From positions 18,292,315 to 18,356,314 of the forward strand of contig NC_135997.1 of the NCBI RefSeq assembly GCF_048128805.1: a DNA stretch of 64,000 bases, written 5' to 3'. Under the pieces are notes generated by a model that did no database searches, was not told the origin of the DNA, and was given only the letters and a program-made list of their open reading frames with translations. This stretch comes from Centroberyx gerrardi. Its lineage: Eukaryota > Chordata > Actinopteri > Beryciformes > Berycidae. Positions 1 through 12,981 of the stretch are shown here, one piece after another (position 1 is the first letter of the stretch; every line of letters begins with the position of its first letter). The position numbers and the translations under genes were made by a program.

Positions 1-560
1 AATATTGTAAAAATCTATCTGCCACACTAAGTGGAATAATGCAAAGTGGTAACTTGTGCTTGATAAAAGGGGCAGTCTGGGAAATTATTCCTATTGACTG
101 TTGTATGGATATCAAAGTGAGACTGCCATCAGGCATGTACTAGGGATATTAGTGCAAAGGCAAACTGTCCCTTTAGTGCAACATTGTGCTCAGACCCGAA
201 AACATTGCATGTGTCACGTTTGTCTCCAACCCCAGCCAATTACTGCAATATTTGTGTTTTATTCTGTTTCATTATACTACCTCTCTGTTGTTTACCTTAA
301 TGAAAATATTCCACTTGGTGGAATTGCTCTGTATTCAAAGAGCTGCAATGATAACCTGACTAAAAACAAAACTGAAGTTTACCTGAAAGTGCATGCTCTT
401 GTATGCAATGTGAAATAAAATATTTAATTGAAATGAATTACATTTGTACAGAGTTGCTATATCCAGACAGTTTGATGTAATTGCATCAGAGTGGATGGTC
501 TACTAGAAGGATATCATGCTGTTGTATATATTCCATATTAAGCGACAACAAAGTATACAC
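1..560 (+). other. Left-edge non-coding DNA, possible 3' end of a plus-strand gene
   Basis: No convincing coding exon is seen. The 105-codon open frame at 101-418 lacks any recognisable domain and ends beside AT-rich DNA. An AATAAA hexamer at about 414 on the plus strand, followed by AT-rich sequence, could be the polyadenylation site of a gene entering from the left and converging on ATMIN. This is inference from one hexamer; transcript data would settle it. Confidence 0.25.
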
Positions 561-2935
561 TTTTCAAGCAGTTTATTAGGAGCATCTGCAGTACAGCTTC
601 AACAATGAAACAAACAATGCAACCTTTAACTCTACACATTTAGGCAACAGAAACAACAACCAAAGGCTGCTAAGGTAAACAAAACAAAGAATTTGTGCTG
701 GGGGGGAAACTCTGCATGCACTCCCAACAGAGAGAAAATTAATCACTGTAATTGACACTTAAGACTATGTAGGCTTCTATACATAGTTCTTTTTTAAGCA
801 AGGCATCTTCCCAGCAGTATTAAATTCAAGAACCATAAATTAGAAGTAGTATTATCAATACAATAAATGTTGCAATTTAACGTAAATGTCAAAATACTGT
901 ATAACATAGGGAAACAGTCTTGAAACTTTTGGATGCAGTGCAAAAACCTAAGCATGTTATATCTGGGCACAGTGTCATGTACATTCTTCAGTTTCTACAA
1001 ACATCTACAAACTGTAATAGTGTTAACCACCCATCCTTAAAAATAGACAGTATTATTGTATTAGACAAATTCTGTCTTCAACAAAATGCTGCACAGCATT
1101 CACAGAATTTTGACAAACTGAACATAGATGCTTTCATAGCATTTATGTTCAGAAACCATTAAGGGCATTACAATATTTCATGCAACCATGAGGAAAATGC
1201 CCATATATGAATTAAACATGCAAATCAAAGACAAAAGGATTTTGATTATTTTTTAATGTTGGTTCATTTTCCAAAACATATTCTAGTATACTTCTGATAA
1301 TTATTTTATCTCAGAGCAGCAAATTGAATTGTCTGTAACAAAAGGTTTATCTTAAAAAAAAAGAAAGAATAGAACAAAATATAATACTTGGGTTAAGGCA
1401 CCAACGTAATAAAATAAACAAATACTCAAGGCCTATATCTCAGTGTTCCTTAGTAGAACACAGTCTGCATGGGGTGCCTGTGCAAATGAGGTAACTCAGT
1501 ATAACATAGTGTAAACCAACGCATAACCAAAACAGTAGGTTTTATCGTAGCTTGTACAATAGATAAAAAAACACCATGTGTCCCATTGGTACAGGTGGAA
1601 ACTCAATGAAGAAACTTCAATGGGTTTCTGGGGCTTTTCTATGGGCTTTTTGCAGTCAGAATCAGGTAGTGAATGTATACAACCACAATTAACTCAGTCG
1701 CAACACAGTAGCTAAAACCTAGCTCTAATCCGCTGTGCGTTTCTGTACAGTATCATTACTGGATCACTTCAGCACAGAGTGCTGCTACTGTATACACTTA
1801 CAGCCAGCTAATGAATAAGTCAAAGACAATGACAGCCTAGTCTGCTAACTGACTCAAAGTGACTGCTTAGCTATAGAGTGGCCCAGAGACAAAAGGGTGA
1901 TTACACAACACCGTACTTCACAATTACATTTCAATGAAAGGTGCGCAACAACTCATAGGATTTAACTTAGCATTTCACTCACTTGTGCCACATCTATATG
2001 ATTAATGGTAGGCTTCAGGGATATCCCTTAATGGCTTTGACTAATGCCTTGTTCATACTTGCAGGCCTTATGGGGTTTTATTCTGGAAACCTTTATCTTG
2101 ATTGGTTCTCAGTGGTTGAGTTTCCCATAGGGTGCAAAAATTGCAGGATGCTCTCCATCAGAAAGTTCACCATTTTGCCACTGACAAGGCAACATCAACG
2201 AGGCAGCCATCAAACACACAAAGCAGATAATTGCTATTTAATATTAATGTTTCTGCACTGCTCACCAAGTGAAGGCTTCATGCACATTTTGAAAATGTAG
2301 CAGAGAAATTTGTTAGAATAGCAAAATAAACTAAATGCACCATATTATTTGTTGTATAACATAAAGTTTGAATTGTTTTCATGCAATATATGCAAATCTC
2401 AATACTGTGATGAGAGGATAACAATTTTAACATCCTTTTATTGAAAACAACCCACAGCTAAAGCCATTCAATAGTTTGAGATGTGAGAGAACGTCATCCC
2501 CTCTAAGTGCAGGTCTGACACTGATGAGGCGTTGAAATCATTTTTCAAACTGCTGGTATGTACAAGACCAAACAGTGACAACCATCTCTAGTGCTTATAC
2601 ACCAAGATGTAGGAATAAACTGGCATTTCAGACAAGACACACATACAGTATGTTATCTTATGTGCAAATAAATATGTAAACTGGCAGAGTAGTTGATAAA
2701 TCATGCCCAATGAGCTAATAAAGTGCAGCTGAGCTATCAGGGTATATGCCTGGAAAGGTTTTGGACATGATGCCCCCAATGGAATGTTCAGAGACTTGCT
2801 GAATTCTCACTGCTAAGACTGGCTTCCCCTGTGGTCCTACAGTTGGAGGACAACAGAGAGTGATTCCTCCTAGAGGGAGAGGCAGACACCAGAAACCCGT
2901 TCTGCGGGGGGTGAGGCAGCTGCACTGAGAGGGCT
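561..2935 (-). other. ATMIN: Probable ATMIN 3' untranslated region
   Basis: This AT-rich stretch follows the ATMIN stop codon and has no supportable ORF. Minus-strand AATAAA signals read as TTTATT on the plus strand at 2437-2442 (proximal) and 572-577 (distal). Use of the distal one would give a 3'UTR of about 2.4 kb. Which site is used cannot be decided from sequence. Confidence 0.45.
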
Positions 2936-5620
2936 TCAGCTGTTGGGTTTCTCGGGCTGCTGAAAGAGAGCACACAGCTCCTCACATGTCTGGGTCTCCA
3001 CTGAGCTGAAGTGGGACTCCATGTTCCAGGCCAGGTCTGCTGACAGGAAGTCATCCATGACGGTTTGTGTTTCGTTGCTAGTCAGGAATAGGTGTCCGAG
3101 GCCTTCCGCCTGGCTGGTCACAGTCTGCGTCTCTGTACTGCTCAGCAGCCTCGCATGCTCACCCTGAGGGACAGGGGTCTGAGCAGAAAGGCCTGTGGCA
3201 AATGAGGGGATATCGGTCTGTGTTTCTGTGTCTGAGGACTCTGTGCTCATAGAAAAGCTAGAATGGCGCAGGATGCTGCCCAGTGGCATGTGGCTTCCGG
3301 CACTCAGTAGGAAATTGAGGTCAGTCTGAGTTTGAGTATCAAACATCTCTAGCTCCAGGTCACTTGCGTGGGTTCGACTTGGCCCCTCGCTCTGGTCCAA
3401 CTCATCCAGCAGGAGGAAGTCTGTCTGGGTCTGGATGTCCAGAGACTCCAGCGGTGTGTCACCACCCAGTCCTCCCAGGTCACTCTCCTCTGTCTGTGTC
3501 TGGATGTGCACAGCATTTAGGAACTCCTCAAAGTCAAAGTCTATGCCAGTGTGCTGCTCCTGAACAGAGCCCAGACCAGACCCACAGCCTGCAGACGCCT
3601 CAGTAAGCACTTGGTGGCCTGACATACTGTCAGAAAGAATGTTCTCTAGGTCATTTAACAAGGTCATGGTTTGGGTCTGGTTGTCCGCCACGCTGCTGGA
3701 GTTAAGCTCATCTGTCTGCACCCCAAAACACATGCCTCCCGCTGACTTGGAGTCCTCATAGAGACTGCTGCCTGCAGCAGCGAGGGGGTCATCTAAGGCC
3801 AGAGCTGTCTGGGTGGAAACACTGAGGGAGTCACTGTCAAACAGGTCAGAACACATGATAGCCTGGTCCTGAGCCCTCTCCTCCGATTGTGGCCCAGACA
3901 TGGGATAGTTGGTCTGGGTTTGCCTGGTTTTATAGGGGGGTGCAGATGAGGAGGAGCAAGGAATTTGGCTCAGGCAGGGGTGGTCTGTCTGAGCTCCAAT
4001 AGTGGATGTGGCTTTGGCTCTGGAGGAGAATGTCTGGGTCTCTACATTTACTGGCAGGAGGACTTGAGCGCTCACACTGATGTCTGTCTGGGAGCAGGAT
4101 GACACTGAGGACTCGCCCACAGAGCACACGCTCATCCCTACACCAACCCCCACCCCTGTGGGTGTTCTGGACAGGTAGGATTTGTCGGTCTGGATGTTGG
4201 TGGAGGTGCTCCTCCCTCGTTGTGCTCCCAGGTTGCTGACAGGGTCTTCTGAGCCCACAGGTTCCAGACTAACCTGCACCCCTGTGCTGATGGGCCCCAG
4301 GCTAGAGCGGGAGCTAGGCATGCTATCCTTGAAACCCAGACTCTTAGCATCCAGTTGGGGTACCACAGCCCCCATGGCTTGCGGCAGCAGCTGGAGGGTG
4401 CTGAGGGAACCTTGGCTGTCTACTGCCAGCACTACAGACCTCAGAGCCCCGCTTTCAGTGGACGGAAGGAGGACAGGCAAGTGGGCCAGCTGCATCACGG
4501 AAACATTGACCAGAGCCATCTTGGGCTTGGGTAGGAGCAACTTCTGGAGGCTCCTCCGGGGGTTAGAGTTCTGGTTTACTGAGTCTGGGAGGTGGACTGT
4601 TGTATCAGAAGGGAGCAAACCCTCTGAGAACTCCCTACCAGCATTCATGATCTGACACGTTGACTCGTTGGGCTTCACCTTTACAGAACCACTCAACAGT
4701 TTCTCCATCTTCCGCTTTTTCACTGGGGGAATTCTGGAATGAAACACAGCAGACACAGAGCATGAGTCAAAACTAATTATCAGCACCCAACCCAACACAG
4801 TGTTCCAAGCCAAACCTAGCTGGGGTATGTGCATACCTGTGTTCTGTAGGAATCTCGTGACCTGTCCTGTAGATATGCGAGAGTAGTGCAGCCCTACTGG
4901 CATAGGGGCAGCCACATGTACAGCGATAGGTCTTCCCACAATCCTCTATGTGCCTCCTCAGGTCCCACTCTGTACTGTAGCCATTGTTGCACTTGGAGCA
5001 CTTATGTTTCTTCTCTGCGTGCATCTTCATAAAGTGCTACAATAAAACAGATGAAAGCACAAAGAAGTTCAGTTTTTGATATTGGGTCAATGCCAACTTA
5101 AAACAGGGTAGAGAATTTCTCCAATACTAAATAACAATACCAAGGGTCATATGTTACATTTAAGTGACTAAGTGAGTGACTTGAAGCATTTTTGTCCAAT
5201 GAATACAACACTAAATGGTCTAATACTATATTATTTAATCAGTATAAGTAATAGATGGGAACAGTATTTGGTATTGGCCAATACTTGGCAGTGACAAAAA
5301 GTGGTATTTTTTAAAAATGAAAGTAAAAAAAGTAAAAAAGAAATATATGGATTTCAATGGGGAAAATCGACCAGTATTCCTTAATTCCTGTTAATTGAGA
5401 CCTCTTAATTTTGCACCAGTGAGTCTGTGGCTAGGATTACAATTCATTGGGAACTTGGAGCATAGGCTTACTTGTTTAACCAGGGAAAACTGGGAGAAGG
5501 GTCTGTTAGGGCCCCTGGGACAACCCTCAATGGGACAGCAGTAAAGCTTCTGAGAGGCCTTCATGTCCTTTCTGATGGTTGGGTTGACAAGACCATCCTG
5601 AGGGTGAGAGTTAATGAGAA

Positions 5621-5703
<83 letters not shown>

Positions 5704-8700
5704 GGAGGGACTTTTAGTTGATGCTCCAATCCAGAGCGACCAACAATGAGTGCAAAAGTAGAATAAGCTTACATTTCTAGATCACCAAAATTACAAGCAA
5801 CCCAATAGTAAGGGGTGCAATGGTCAGGGCCTTTTTAGTGCCCTAAAACATTCTAGCGACCATGCTGTCATCCTAGGGCTGGCCAACATACCCATAAATG
5901 TTTACAATATGTTTTTCCCCATATGGATCGCTGTCAACAATCACAGTACATTTAACGAAGCTCTATGTAAAGTTTGAAGAGCATTCTGCTTGAGATGAAC
6001 CCTGAAGATCCAGATAATTAAACATTAATCAGAACCAGAAAAAAGGGGAAAGGCAATGGGTGCTCTAGTGGTAAATTAGTTTTTGGAAGAAGAAAAAAAA
6101 AACCCAGTGCGGTGCTCATAGAACAATGGGAAAAGTATTAAAAAAAAATGATGAGATCCAAACTGACTCCACTGATGTTCTAGGCACTCAAGGAGGCAAT
6201 GAAGTCCATGCTGGTTAAAACATGTTGGCATTTTGAATTTTCCTGTTCGTTTAGTTATGCTAATATAAGCTTTTTAAATTATTGGACACTCCTTAGTGCC
6301 CCTCTTTTTTTACTTTAAGAATGCCTAGAACGCCAGTGGAGTCCCTTTTTTCTACTAATCAGAGCCAATATATCCCTTTTTCAAAGACTTTAAATAGCCT
6401 ACAGTTAGTGGAGTTAACTTTCTAAAATAACTTACAGTCGTCCCCGTAGTCTCACACTGTGATATGGTACAAAACCAAAAGGTTCCTACATCTTTTTCTA
6501 ATTTATCAAACAATGGTTATTTGAATGTCAGTCTAAATGATTCTCTTACAGAAAAAGATTAGATGAAAACTTTAATGATGCCTAGGAGGAATGCCGGGCT
6601 ATAGTGTTTGCAACTTGGTTTGAACTCATTTACACATTAGGCTTGTTTAATGAATTCCAATGGGTTTTAAACAGATGCAGGATTTTGCTTGCTTGCACAG
6701 TAGTCTGGGAAGGTGTGGCATACATTTTTGGCTTAATGAACTGATGCTGCGACCCTGAGCAAGCAAAACCTAAGTATCACCCTTTTGCCACCATACTTGA
6801 TAATGTGTAATCAGTTAATCTGCTCTAAATTGCTATGCTAATTGCTTCAATGTATTCAAGGCAAAGGCTTGCTTGGAGAAACGCCACTTTTGAAGGACCC
6901 ATGTATGAGGTGACACAGAGTGACAAGAGGGTGACATTTCTTAGCTGCTTGGCTGAACTTGAACACTGAGTCAATCATACAGCTAAAAATCAATTCCACA
7001 CTCTACCAGTGTGTCGTTCCTGAACTGGGCCGCAGCAGTAAGCCCAGATGAGCTTTAAAGACCTAACGAGCTACATATAACCTACATCAAAGCCAGAGCT
7101 GAAAAACAAATTGGTTAATAAAAAAAATATGGTTCAGAATGCTTTCAAGACACTGTAAGAGATTGATCAAAGTTTAAAGGAATCATCAGGAATCATCATG
7201 AACAGATTTTTCAATATTTATCTTTTAACTTATTACACATTTATCATATATTTTTTAATGCATATGTAATATGACTACAAATTCCAAAAGTAGAACTACC
7301 AGTAACATCTCACATTTTTGTTTTGGTCACATATGCTTTCTCTACATCAAAATGTATTTTTGTATATCGAAGATGTTTCACAGTATTACGTAAGAGCCAT
7401 GTTTATGTGCCTCTGCAAAAGCCTCTGCTTTGCTTATAATGGTTGAATTAAAGTTAATTAGCTCAGGAGTACACTGAATTTTCCAGTGCGCTGTATCACT
7501 GCTCCGCAAGCAGTCCCATGGTATCCTTGCTGAAGCGGCAGTCACCACACTGTATTAAATCAATGAATAGCATGATGCTTATATAAGAGATCAGCAGCAC
7601 CTACACAGAGCCGGGTATACCTTATGTGGTGCAAACAGACTAAACCATCAAGCTTCACAACAGCCACTTGTATTGCAGCATTCCAGTGGTCAAGGTCACC
7701 TCCATCTACTGTAGCACTGGAGGGAGCAGAACAGCTACAGCTGACGAACGCCTTCTCAACTACCCACAGCATAATGCAATGGAAACTGACATATTGTTCT
7801 GACAGTGAGTGTTCTTGTAGTAGGCCTCGTCTACATCATCTGGCCCTAGGCTGAAGCCTGAGTCATGTCAAGGCATCATTTGTCCCTGCAGTGGAGCTGG
7901 CTGTAGCCGAGAGAGGAAGCAAGTCAAGATGCATTGTCTTTACTAGGCCAAAGTCAGTCCACAGTCCTTTTAAGTGGCTGTGGCATACATTATATATTAT
8001 TTCCCTTTTCTTGGAGATTGTACAAGCACAGTGATAAGTCAGTAATAGTCCAACTCCCCTTCTCCTTGCTACCAAGCGATGTGATCTGGACAGAAGGACA
8101 ATAAGCTACACAAACCAAACAATCACATAAGTCTTATCAAGGTAGGGTGAGGTGAGCTGGGCTGAGTGCATGAATTAAAACAAAATGTGTCAAATGGCTT
8201 TTTGAGGGGCAACAATTGTCCAGTAATACATGTACAGTGGTTGACCAGCAAATACAACACTGCTGCGCAGTGCAGTGGCGCTGAAGCAATGTTAAAGTGG
8301 GCCTGATGTAAACAGCCATATGATATCCCACATCATACCTCATTCTGCCAATCTGACTTCATGAATAATGCAGAGGATGGATACAGAGTGAGCAACTACA
8401 GCAGTTGAGCCTGTGCTTTGTCATTATGCTGACCAGGATATCATTACCACTGCTGTAAGAAGCTTCACACAGCTAAGGATTAAAAAGACCATGCTCACTC
8501 AGCACAGTTTTGCTCAGAGATTGCCATTGTGTTGCTTACAAGCACTGCTGTTTGCTTCTTTTCTTCTTTTCTCTCTCTCTCTCTACACCCCCTCCTGCAT
8601 GAGCCTTTAATGTAGAACTGTGCTTAAGCATTCCTCTAACTGAGCATGGGCCGCATGGACTACTTTTAAGACCTAATTCAAATTCCAACATTCACCTTTT

Positions 8701-9765
8701 TTAACAAAGAGCTTAGTCTATTGCAGGACAAAAGGCAGCCTTTCCCAGCAAAGAACTTCATTCATTGAGGGGAGACTGGAATCGCTATGCCTCCCACGAA
8801 AATGCTGAATCCAGTAGGCAAGGGGGGCATGAACTAGAGGGTGAGAGGTAGACTGTAGTCCAACTTCCCCACTTTGTTCATTTGTCATTTCAACTCTCAA
8901 CTGCCTACTATCCTGTACAGTCAACAATGTTAACGTTACTGCCAGAGTCAATAATGCAAGCTCAGTTTTGCTCTTAATCCAATCAGATGTTGTCCATGAC
9001 AAGTGTGTGTGGCACTGTTAGCAGTAATGTTGTTGCAATACACCAAAGATAAACAGAGGCTATCTCCTAGGAGGCAATAGGTCACACTAGCACATTTGTC
9101 GAGAAATCAAATACTTCCTACATTTGTGCCTTAAACTGGCAACAACCTGCTATCTGTGCTGGGGTGGGGGTGTAGAAGTGTATCGACAAATGCAGCAAGC
9201 AATCGTGAATCATCATCACGTGTGATGCATATCATTAGGCTAATAGATAACGTATAGTTAACGTTACATTGTTGCTAATAACATGGACTTAGCTAACTTA
9301 ACGTTACGGGGCTTGACACGTTAAACCAAGAAACATTTGACATTATCCAACGCATTACGTACGTTAGCTAACGTTATGTTAGCTAAGCATAACGTTACGT
9401 TAGCAAGTATGAAGTTGCGATGACTTGCGTTTCCCCGCTTTCTGACAATATTTAATGGACAGTATCGAGTTACAAATGAATAAACTTTCATATGAACCAC
9501 GTCCACCTGGTTTTCTAAGGATCTTAGCATTTACCTTTACTCTGTGAGACTTGACAAGATGCATGTTCAATGCAGGTGTGTTCGGGAGGATCTTGCCACA
9601 TCCTTCCACGGTGCAGAGGATGTTCGTCCTCACTTCTTTGGTTAGCTCCATGATGGAGGGCTTTATTATTTCCCGAGACTGCGAGAGAGACTCTTCATTG
9701 CATTTCGGACTGCCTAAGGAAGCGTTATCTTTGCGGTTCGCCTTCCCCGATGCAGAGGCAGCCAT
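2936..9765 (-). CDS. ATMIN: ATMIN/ASCIZ, zinc-finger and TQT-repeat ATM interactor (4 exons, 784 aa)
   Basis: Coding exons on the minus strand are 9765-9535, 5597-5472, 5036-4837 and 4733-2936. Phases fit exactly, with one split Arg codon between exons 3 and 4. Residues 51-74 form a C2H2 finger (C51, C56, H69, H74). Further zinc-binding Cys/His groups are C98/C103/H120/H125, C132/C135/H148/C152 and C158/C162/H173/H179. A basic KKRK follows. Exon 4 encodes a long disordered tail with about 15 QT motifs (NQTQT, IQTQT, TQTQT, NETQT, VETQT). In this family these bind the dynein light chain LC8/DYNLL1, and the SQ/TQ cluster relates to ATM. Known roles are a nuclear transcription factor for DYNLL1 and an ATM cofactor. 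The human protein is 823 aa, so length agrees. The start is the first ATG of exon 1, with the family-like MAASA opening. Confidence 0.97.
5598..9534 (-). other. ATMIN intron 1
   Basis: This 3.9-kb intron contains no supported gene. The donor (GTAAAT) sits just below 9535 and the acceptor (CTCAG) just above 5597. Next to the acceptor is a (CT)n tract read on the minus strand. The part next to exon 1 (9240-9410) is rich in AACGTTA palindromic motifs. The remainder is AT-rich with only short meaningless ORFs. Confidence 0.85.
5631..5700. repeat. (GA)n/(CT)n microsatellite next to the ATMIN exon 2 acceptor
   Basis: An uninterrupted run of about 35 GA dinucleotides. Read in the direction of ATMIN transcription it is (CT)n ending about 33 bp upstream of the exon 2 splice acceptor at 5598/5597, so it overlaps the region where a polypyrimidine tract would lie. 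Both frames through it give artefactual SLSL or ERER peptides. Confidence 0.98.
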
Positions 9766-9960
9766 GTTCCTGTGTTGACAGTCGCTTGTATGTTTGGCAG
9801 AAAGCCCCAGCAGCAGCAGCAGCAGTCAAGCACTAGTGGAACTTAAGCCCTCAGCGCTGACTGGGAGGCTGCACCGCCCCCTTACCAGGAAGGCTTACGG
9901 CAACGTCACGTCCGGTATCTTCTCATAGACTTCCGTTTCACACCATACCAACCAATACAT
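9766..9960 (-). promoter_or_regulatory. ATMIN: ATMIN 5' leader and proximal promoter
   Basis: This is the GC-richer interval upstream of the ATMIN start. It holds six tandem CAG units at 9808-9825 (CTG on the sense strand), a GC box (CCGCCCCC, about 9874-9881), CGTCA at 9904-9908 and an ETS-type core ACTTCCG at 9929-9935. No TATA box is obvious. The motifs are seen in the sequence; promoter activity is inferred from position and composition. Confidence 0.5.
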
Positions 9961-10680
9961 CCATGATACAAACACTTAAGAAGCAGTTTCAGAAACAACC
10001 TACATATTTCAACTGTAAATGTTGTGGTTTTCAATTTTAAGAAATAGAAACTGGAGAAATATGTGTATGTGTGTGTGTGTGTGGTGTATTAAAAAGTACC
10101 AAACATTTTTAAGCTGGAACACTGAGCCTATAGTTGAAAGTATGGAGAAGTACTTAGTGTCCAATGTGTCGGAGAGAATAATAATATAGAAATATAGCTG
10201 CAAGCAGCCCATCGGACAAACACAGAGATGCCTGAGTAATCACAATTTGCAAAATTGCCAATTTGTCCTCACAGCATGAGCAAATGTGCTCTGATGAATT
10301 TTTTACTTTTTTTTCCAGTGTTGTATTTTCTTCATCCTTTCCAACACACGGGACAAGACTACACTTGTGACAGGCATCGCACTCATTAACTCATAAGTCA
10401 TAGAAGTAAATAAGTCAATATTTGAAAAATGATGCAGAGACTGTTGTGTGAAGGCCAACATACAGTCACTGCTGAGGGCTCAGATTCCAAACAGGCAAGT
10501 AGACTCAAGACCACTTCCTGGCTCCAGCAGACCTTTCCTTTGTCCCCACCCAGTGCAGCATTCTGGCAACACTACAGCTGGGTGCATGAAAAAGATTGTG
10601 GAGTGCAGTCAAAAGGTGCCATTGTGGTGCTTAATTAATCTGATCTAAAGCATGAGATGCATTAATAACTACAGTTTAGA
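9961..10680. other. ATMIN-CENPN spacer with repeat debris
   Basis: About 0.7 kb separate the ATMIN promoter from the probable CENPN 3' end. It contains a short TG run (about 10067-10083). The segment starting TATAGCTGCAAGCAGC near 10194 resembles a dispersed repeat end that I recall as common in fish genomes. No gene is supported; the overlapping short ORFs at 10429-10648 have no recognisable motif. Confidence 0.5.
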
Positions 10681-10695
10681 GTAAAAAGATACATT

Positions 10696-10701
10696 TTTAT
10701 T
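10696..10701 (-). terminator. CENPN: CENPN polyadenylation signal candidate
   Basis: TTTATT on the plus strand is AATAAA on the minus strand, about 285 bp downstream of the CENPN stop at 10986. It is the closest canonical hexamer and would give a compact 3'UTR. Confidence 0.55.
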
Positions 10702-10985
10702 AAGAGGACATAAGCCACAAGGTAAAATGTCATGAACATTCACAAGAATAAGTTACAAGAGAAATATCTATCGCCGACTATTGAAATATTTTAATTCTAA
10801 TGTACACCAAGACAGAAGATAATATGCACTGATTCTGTCATCCAGCTAGCCGTGACATCGGGAGTCATCCTAATAAGCAAATCAATGGCAGAATGGTAAA
10901 CACAGTAAACCGTGGATGGACTGGACATGAAAGAACTGAGAATAGGCCAATATGTGAGTCTGGTAAATAAAGCGTTAGTCATACA

Positions 10986-12944
10986 TCATTTCCTTGGACG
11001 GGGTGTTTGTGAGGAGGGACCGAGGCCGTTGTCTGTGATCACAAAATAATTCCTTCCTTTTTGAGTGATAGATGAGAGCAGCGGTGTGACGGGGGTGGAG
11101 GCAATTCCTGTAAATTACAAAAATGCATTAAAATCAGCAGAACTACTTAAACAAAACAATACATTGACTTAAAAAGGTAGGGCCGCACAATTATGGCAAA
11201 AATATTGTGATCATGATTATTATATTATCTCTATTATTTGTCTCGGTTTCAGGAAACAACCTATTCTTGCATTTTTGCACCTTAACATATGTTTACTTTT
11301 TTCAGTGCATTTCTCAAAGTAGCAGCAGCTAGAAAGTGTTGTTTTCACTCTTACCATTTTCTTATTGTGGTCTTTACTTAAGAAATTCAAACAAATAATT
11401 TATTATTTGTTTTAATAATTTTTGGTTTAATTTATTATTTTGGGACGCAGCTATAACCCTTAGACAAACTTTGCACAGAATCTGTACTTGTTTATCACCT
11501 GGCTTAAAACCAACTCTTCTATCTTCAAATGACAGACAATGAACCACTTTTAGGAACTAAAACGCTCAAACTTGCGAGAAGGATTTTCCTCTCAAACTTT
11601 TGGCTGATCCATTCGCTATGTTTTTCCAAAGATGGTCTAAGTAAGGTTTCTCTCTTCCGTCCAGAGCTGTCTGTTTCTCCATCTTAACTTGTTTTGGTCA
11701 CAAGGGTGCACGCTGCGCATTCAAAGGTTGTGATTGATATACCACACTGGGACTTTCAGGTGGACTGGAAATATAACAGACACTTCAATATTGTCATATT
11801 ATATCACTATTAATTGTGGAAGCATAAAATCATGATATATGGTTATCTAGAATTAATTGTGCAGCCCCAATATGTTTTCAACACAGCAGGAGTTTACATG
11901 CAAAGGAAATTTGTATGTTTCCCATGTGCTGTGTCATTGTCTTTTAGGAAAAATCCACCCTAAAACACTTTTAGGGTGTTAAAAAACAGTTATTGGCAAT
12001 GTACCTTACATTTCTGGTCCCATTTTGCTGTTTGGTGGTGTATTCTTTTTATTCCTGTGGATAACTGGTCAAATGTAGACGTGATGTCACGTCAAGATAT
12101 TTTCAGTGCAACTACAGTGGAGTTAAATCGTAGAAAAATGTTCATCTATCAGCAAGGGCTTCTTTCTAGATCCACCATTGTGCAACAACATTCAACAATC
12201 ATACATGGAGAAATCCATTATAGCAGAGGAAGAGATAATTCCTTCACCGACAGCAGCCTCAATTGTCCACAATGCAATGCAGCTACAGGATGTGCTGCAT
12301 TTTGACTAAGGGGCGCGACTTGCTCTTTTGCTCTTATTATCGCCATCACTATTGCCATTACTGTCTCCACCCACACTAATGGATACTGTAAGAGCCACAG
12401 TGTGAGAATATAAGTTAATTTAAATATCATGCAAAATTCATAGTTCATAATTTCTAGTCATTGTATAAGACATAGGTAATGTATAAAATGTACAAAAACG
12501 AATGCATGTATATTGAATGTTGATTATTGATGCTCCCTTTAATATAGTGAGTGACGTCATGTGCAGTAGAGTCGGGCAGAGAGCTGCGTTAGACATGAGA
12601 GCACATAGTTTTTCTACCGTGTGACACAATGTAATTTAAACTTTTTTCAGTAAACATTTTTAAACTGGATTACATCTGCTGTCATTCGCGTCAGACTGAA
12701 GTTACTGTGCCTACAGCTCGTTTGTGGCTTATTTTGACATCCAGACGGAATGCCACTACAGATGCAAGTTCAGACGTATTCTCTGAGGGTTGTTGAAAGG
12801 GCATTTTGAGATATATAGGAAATCATTAGCTGATGCAGAAGTAGACAAGGCAGGTTGAGGGAAAGTGGGTTCACCAAAAAAGTAAATTTCAACATCTGTC
12901 ACAGTGTCCATTTTCCTTTAAAACTGTAGGGTTGTGTGTGTGTT

Positions 12945-12981
<37 letters not shown>

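Noticed and set aside
4182-4655. 157-codon plus-strand frame
   Set aside because: It is a shadow of the ATMIN exon 4 coding sequence on the opposite strand, where GC content keeps other frames open.
5391-5729. 112-codon minus frame with an SLSLSL start
   Set aside because: Only 5472-5597 is a real ATMIN exon. The Ser-Leu part is the CT microsatellite in the intron.
9321-9530. NVT-LANITLANV repeat peptide frame
   Set aside because: It is the AACGTTA motif cluster in ATMIN intron 1 read as protein, not a gene.
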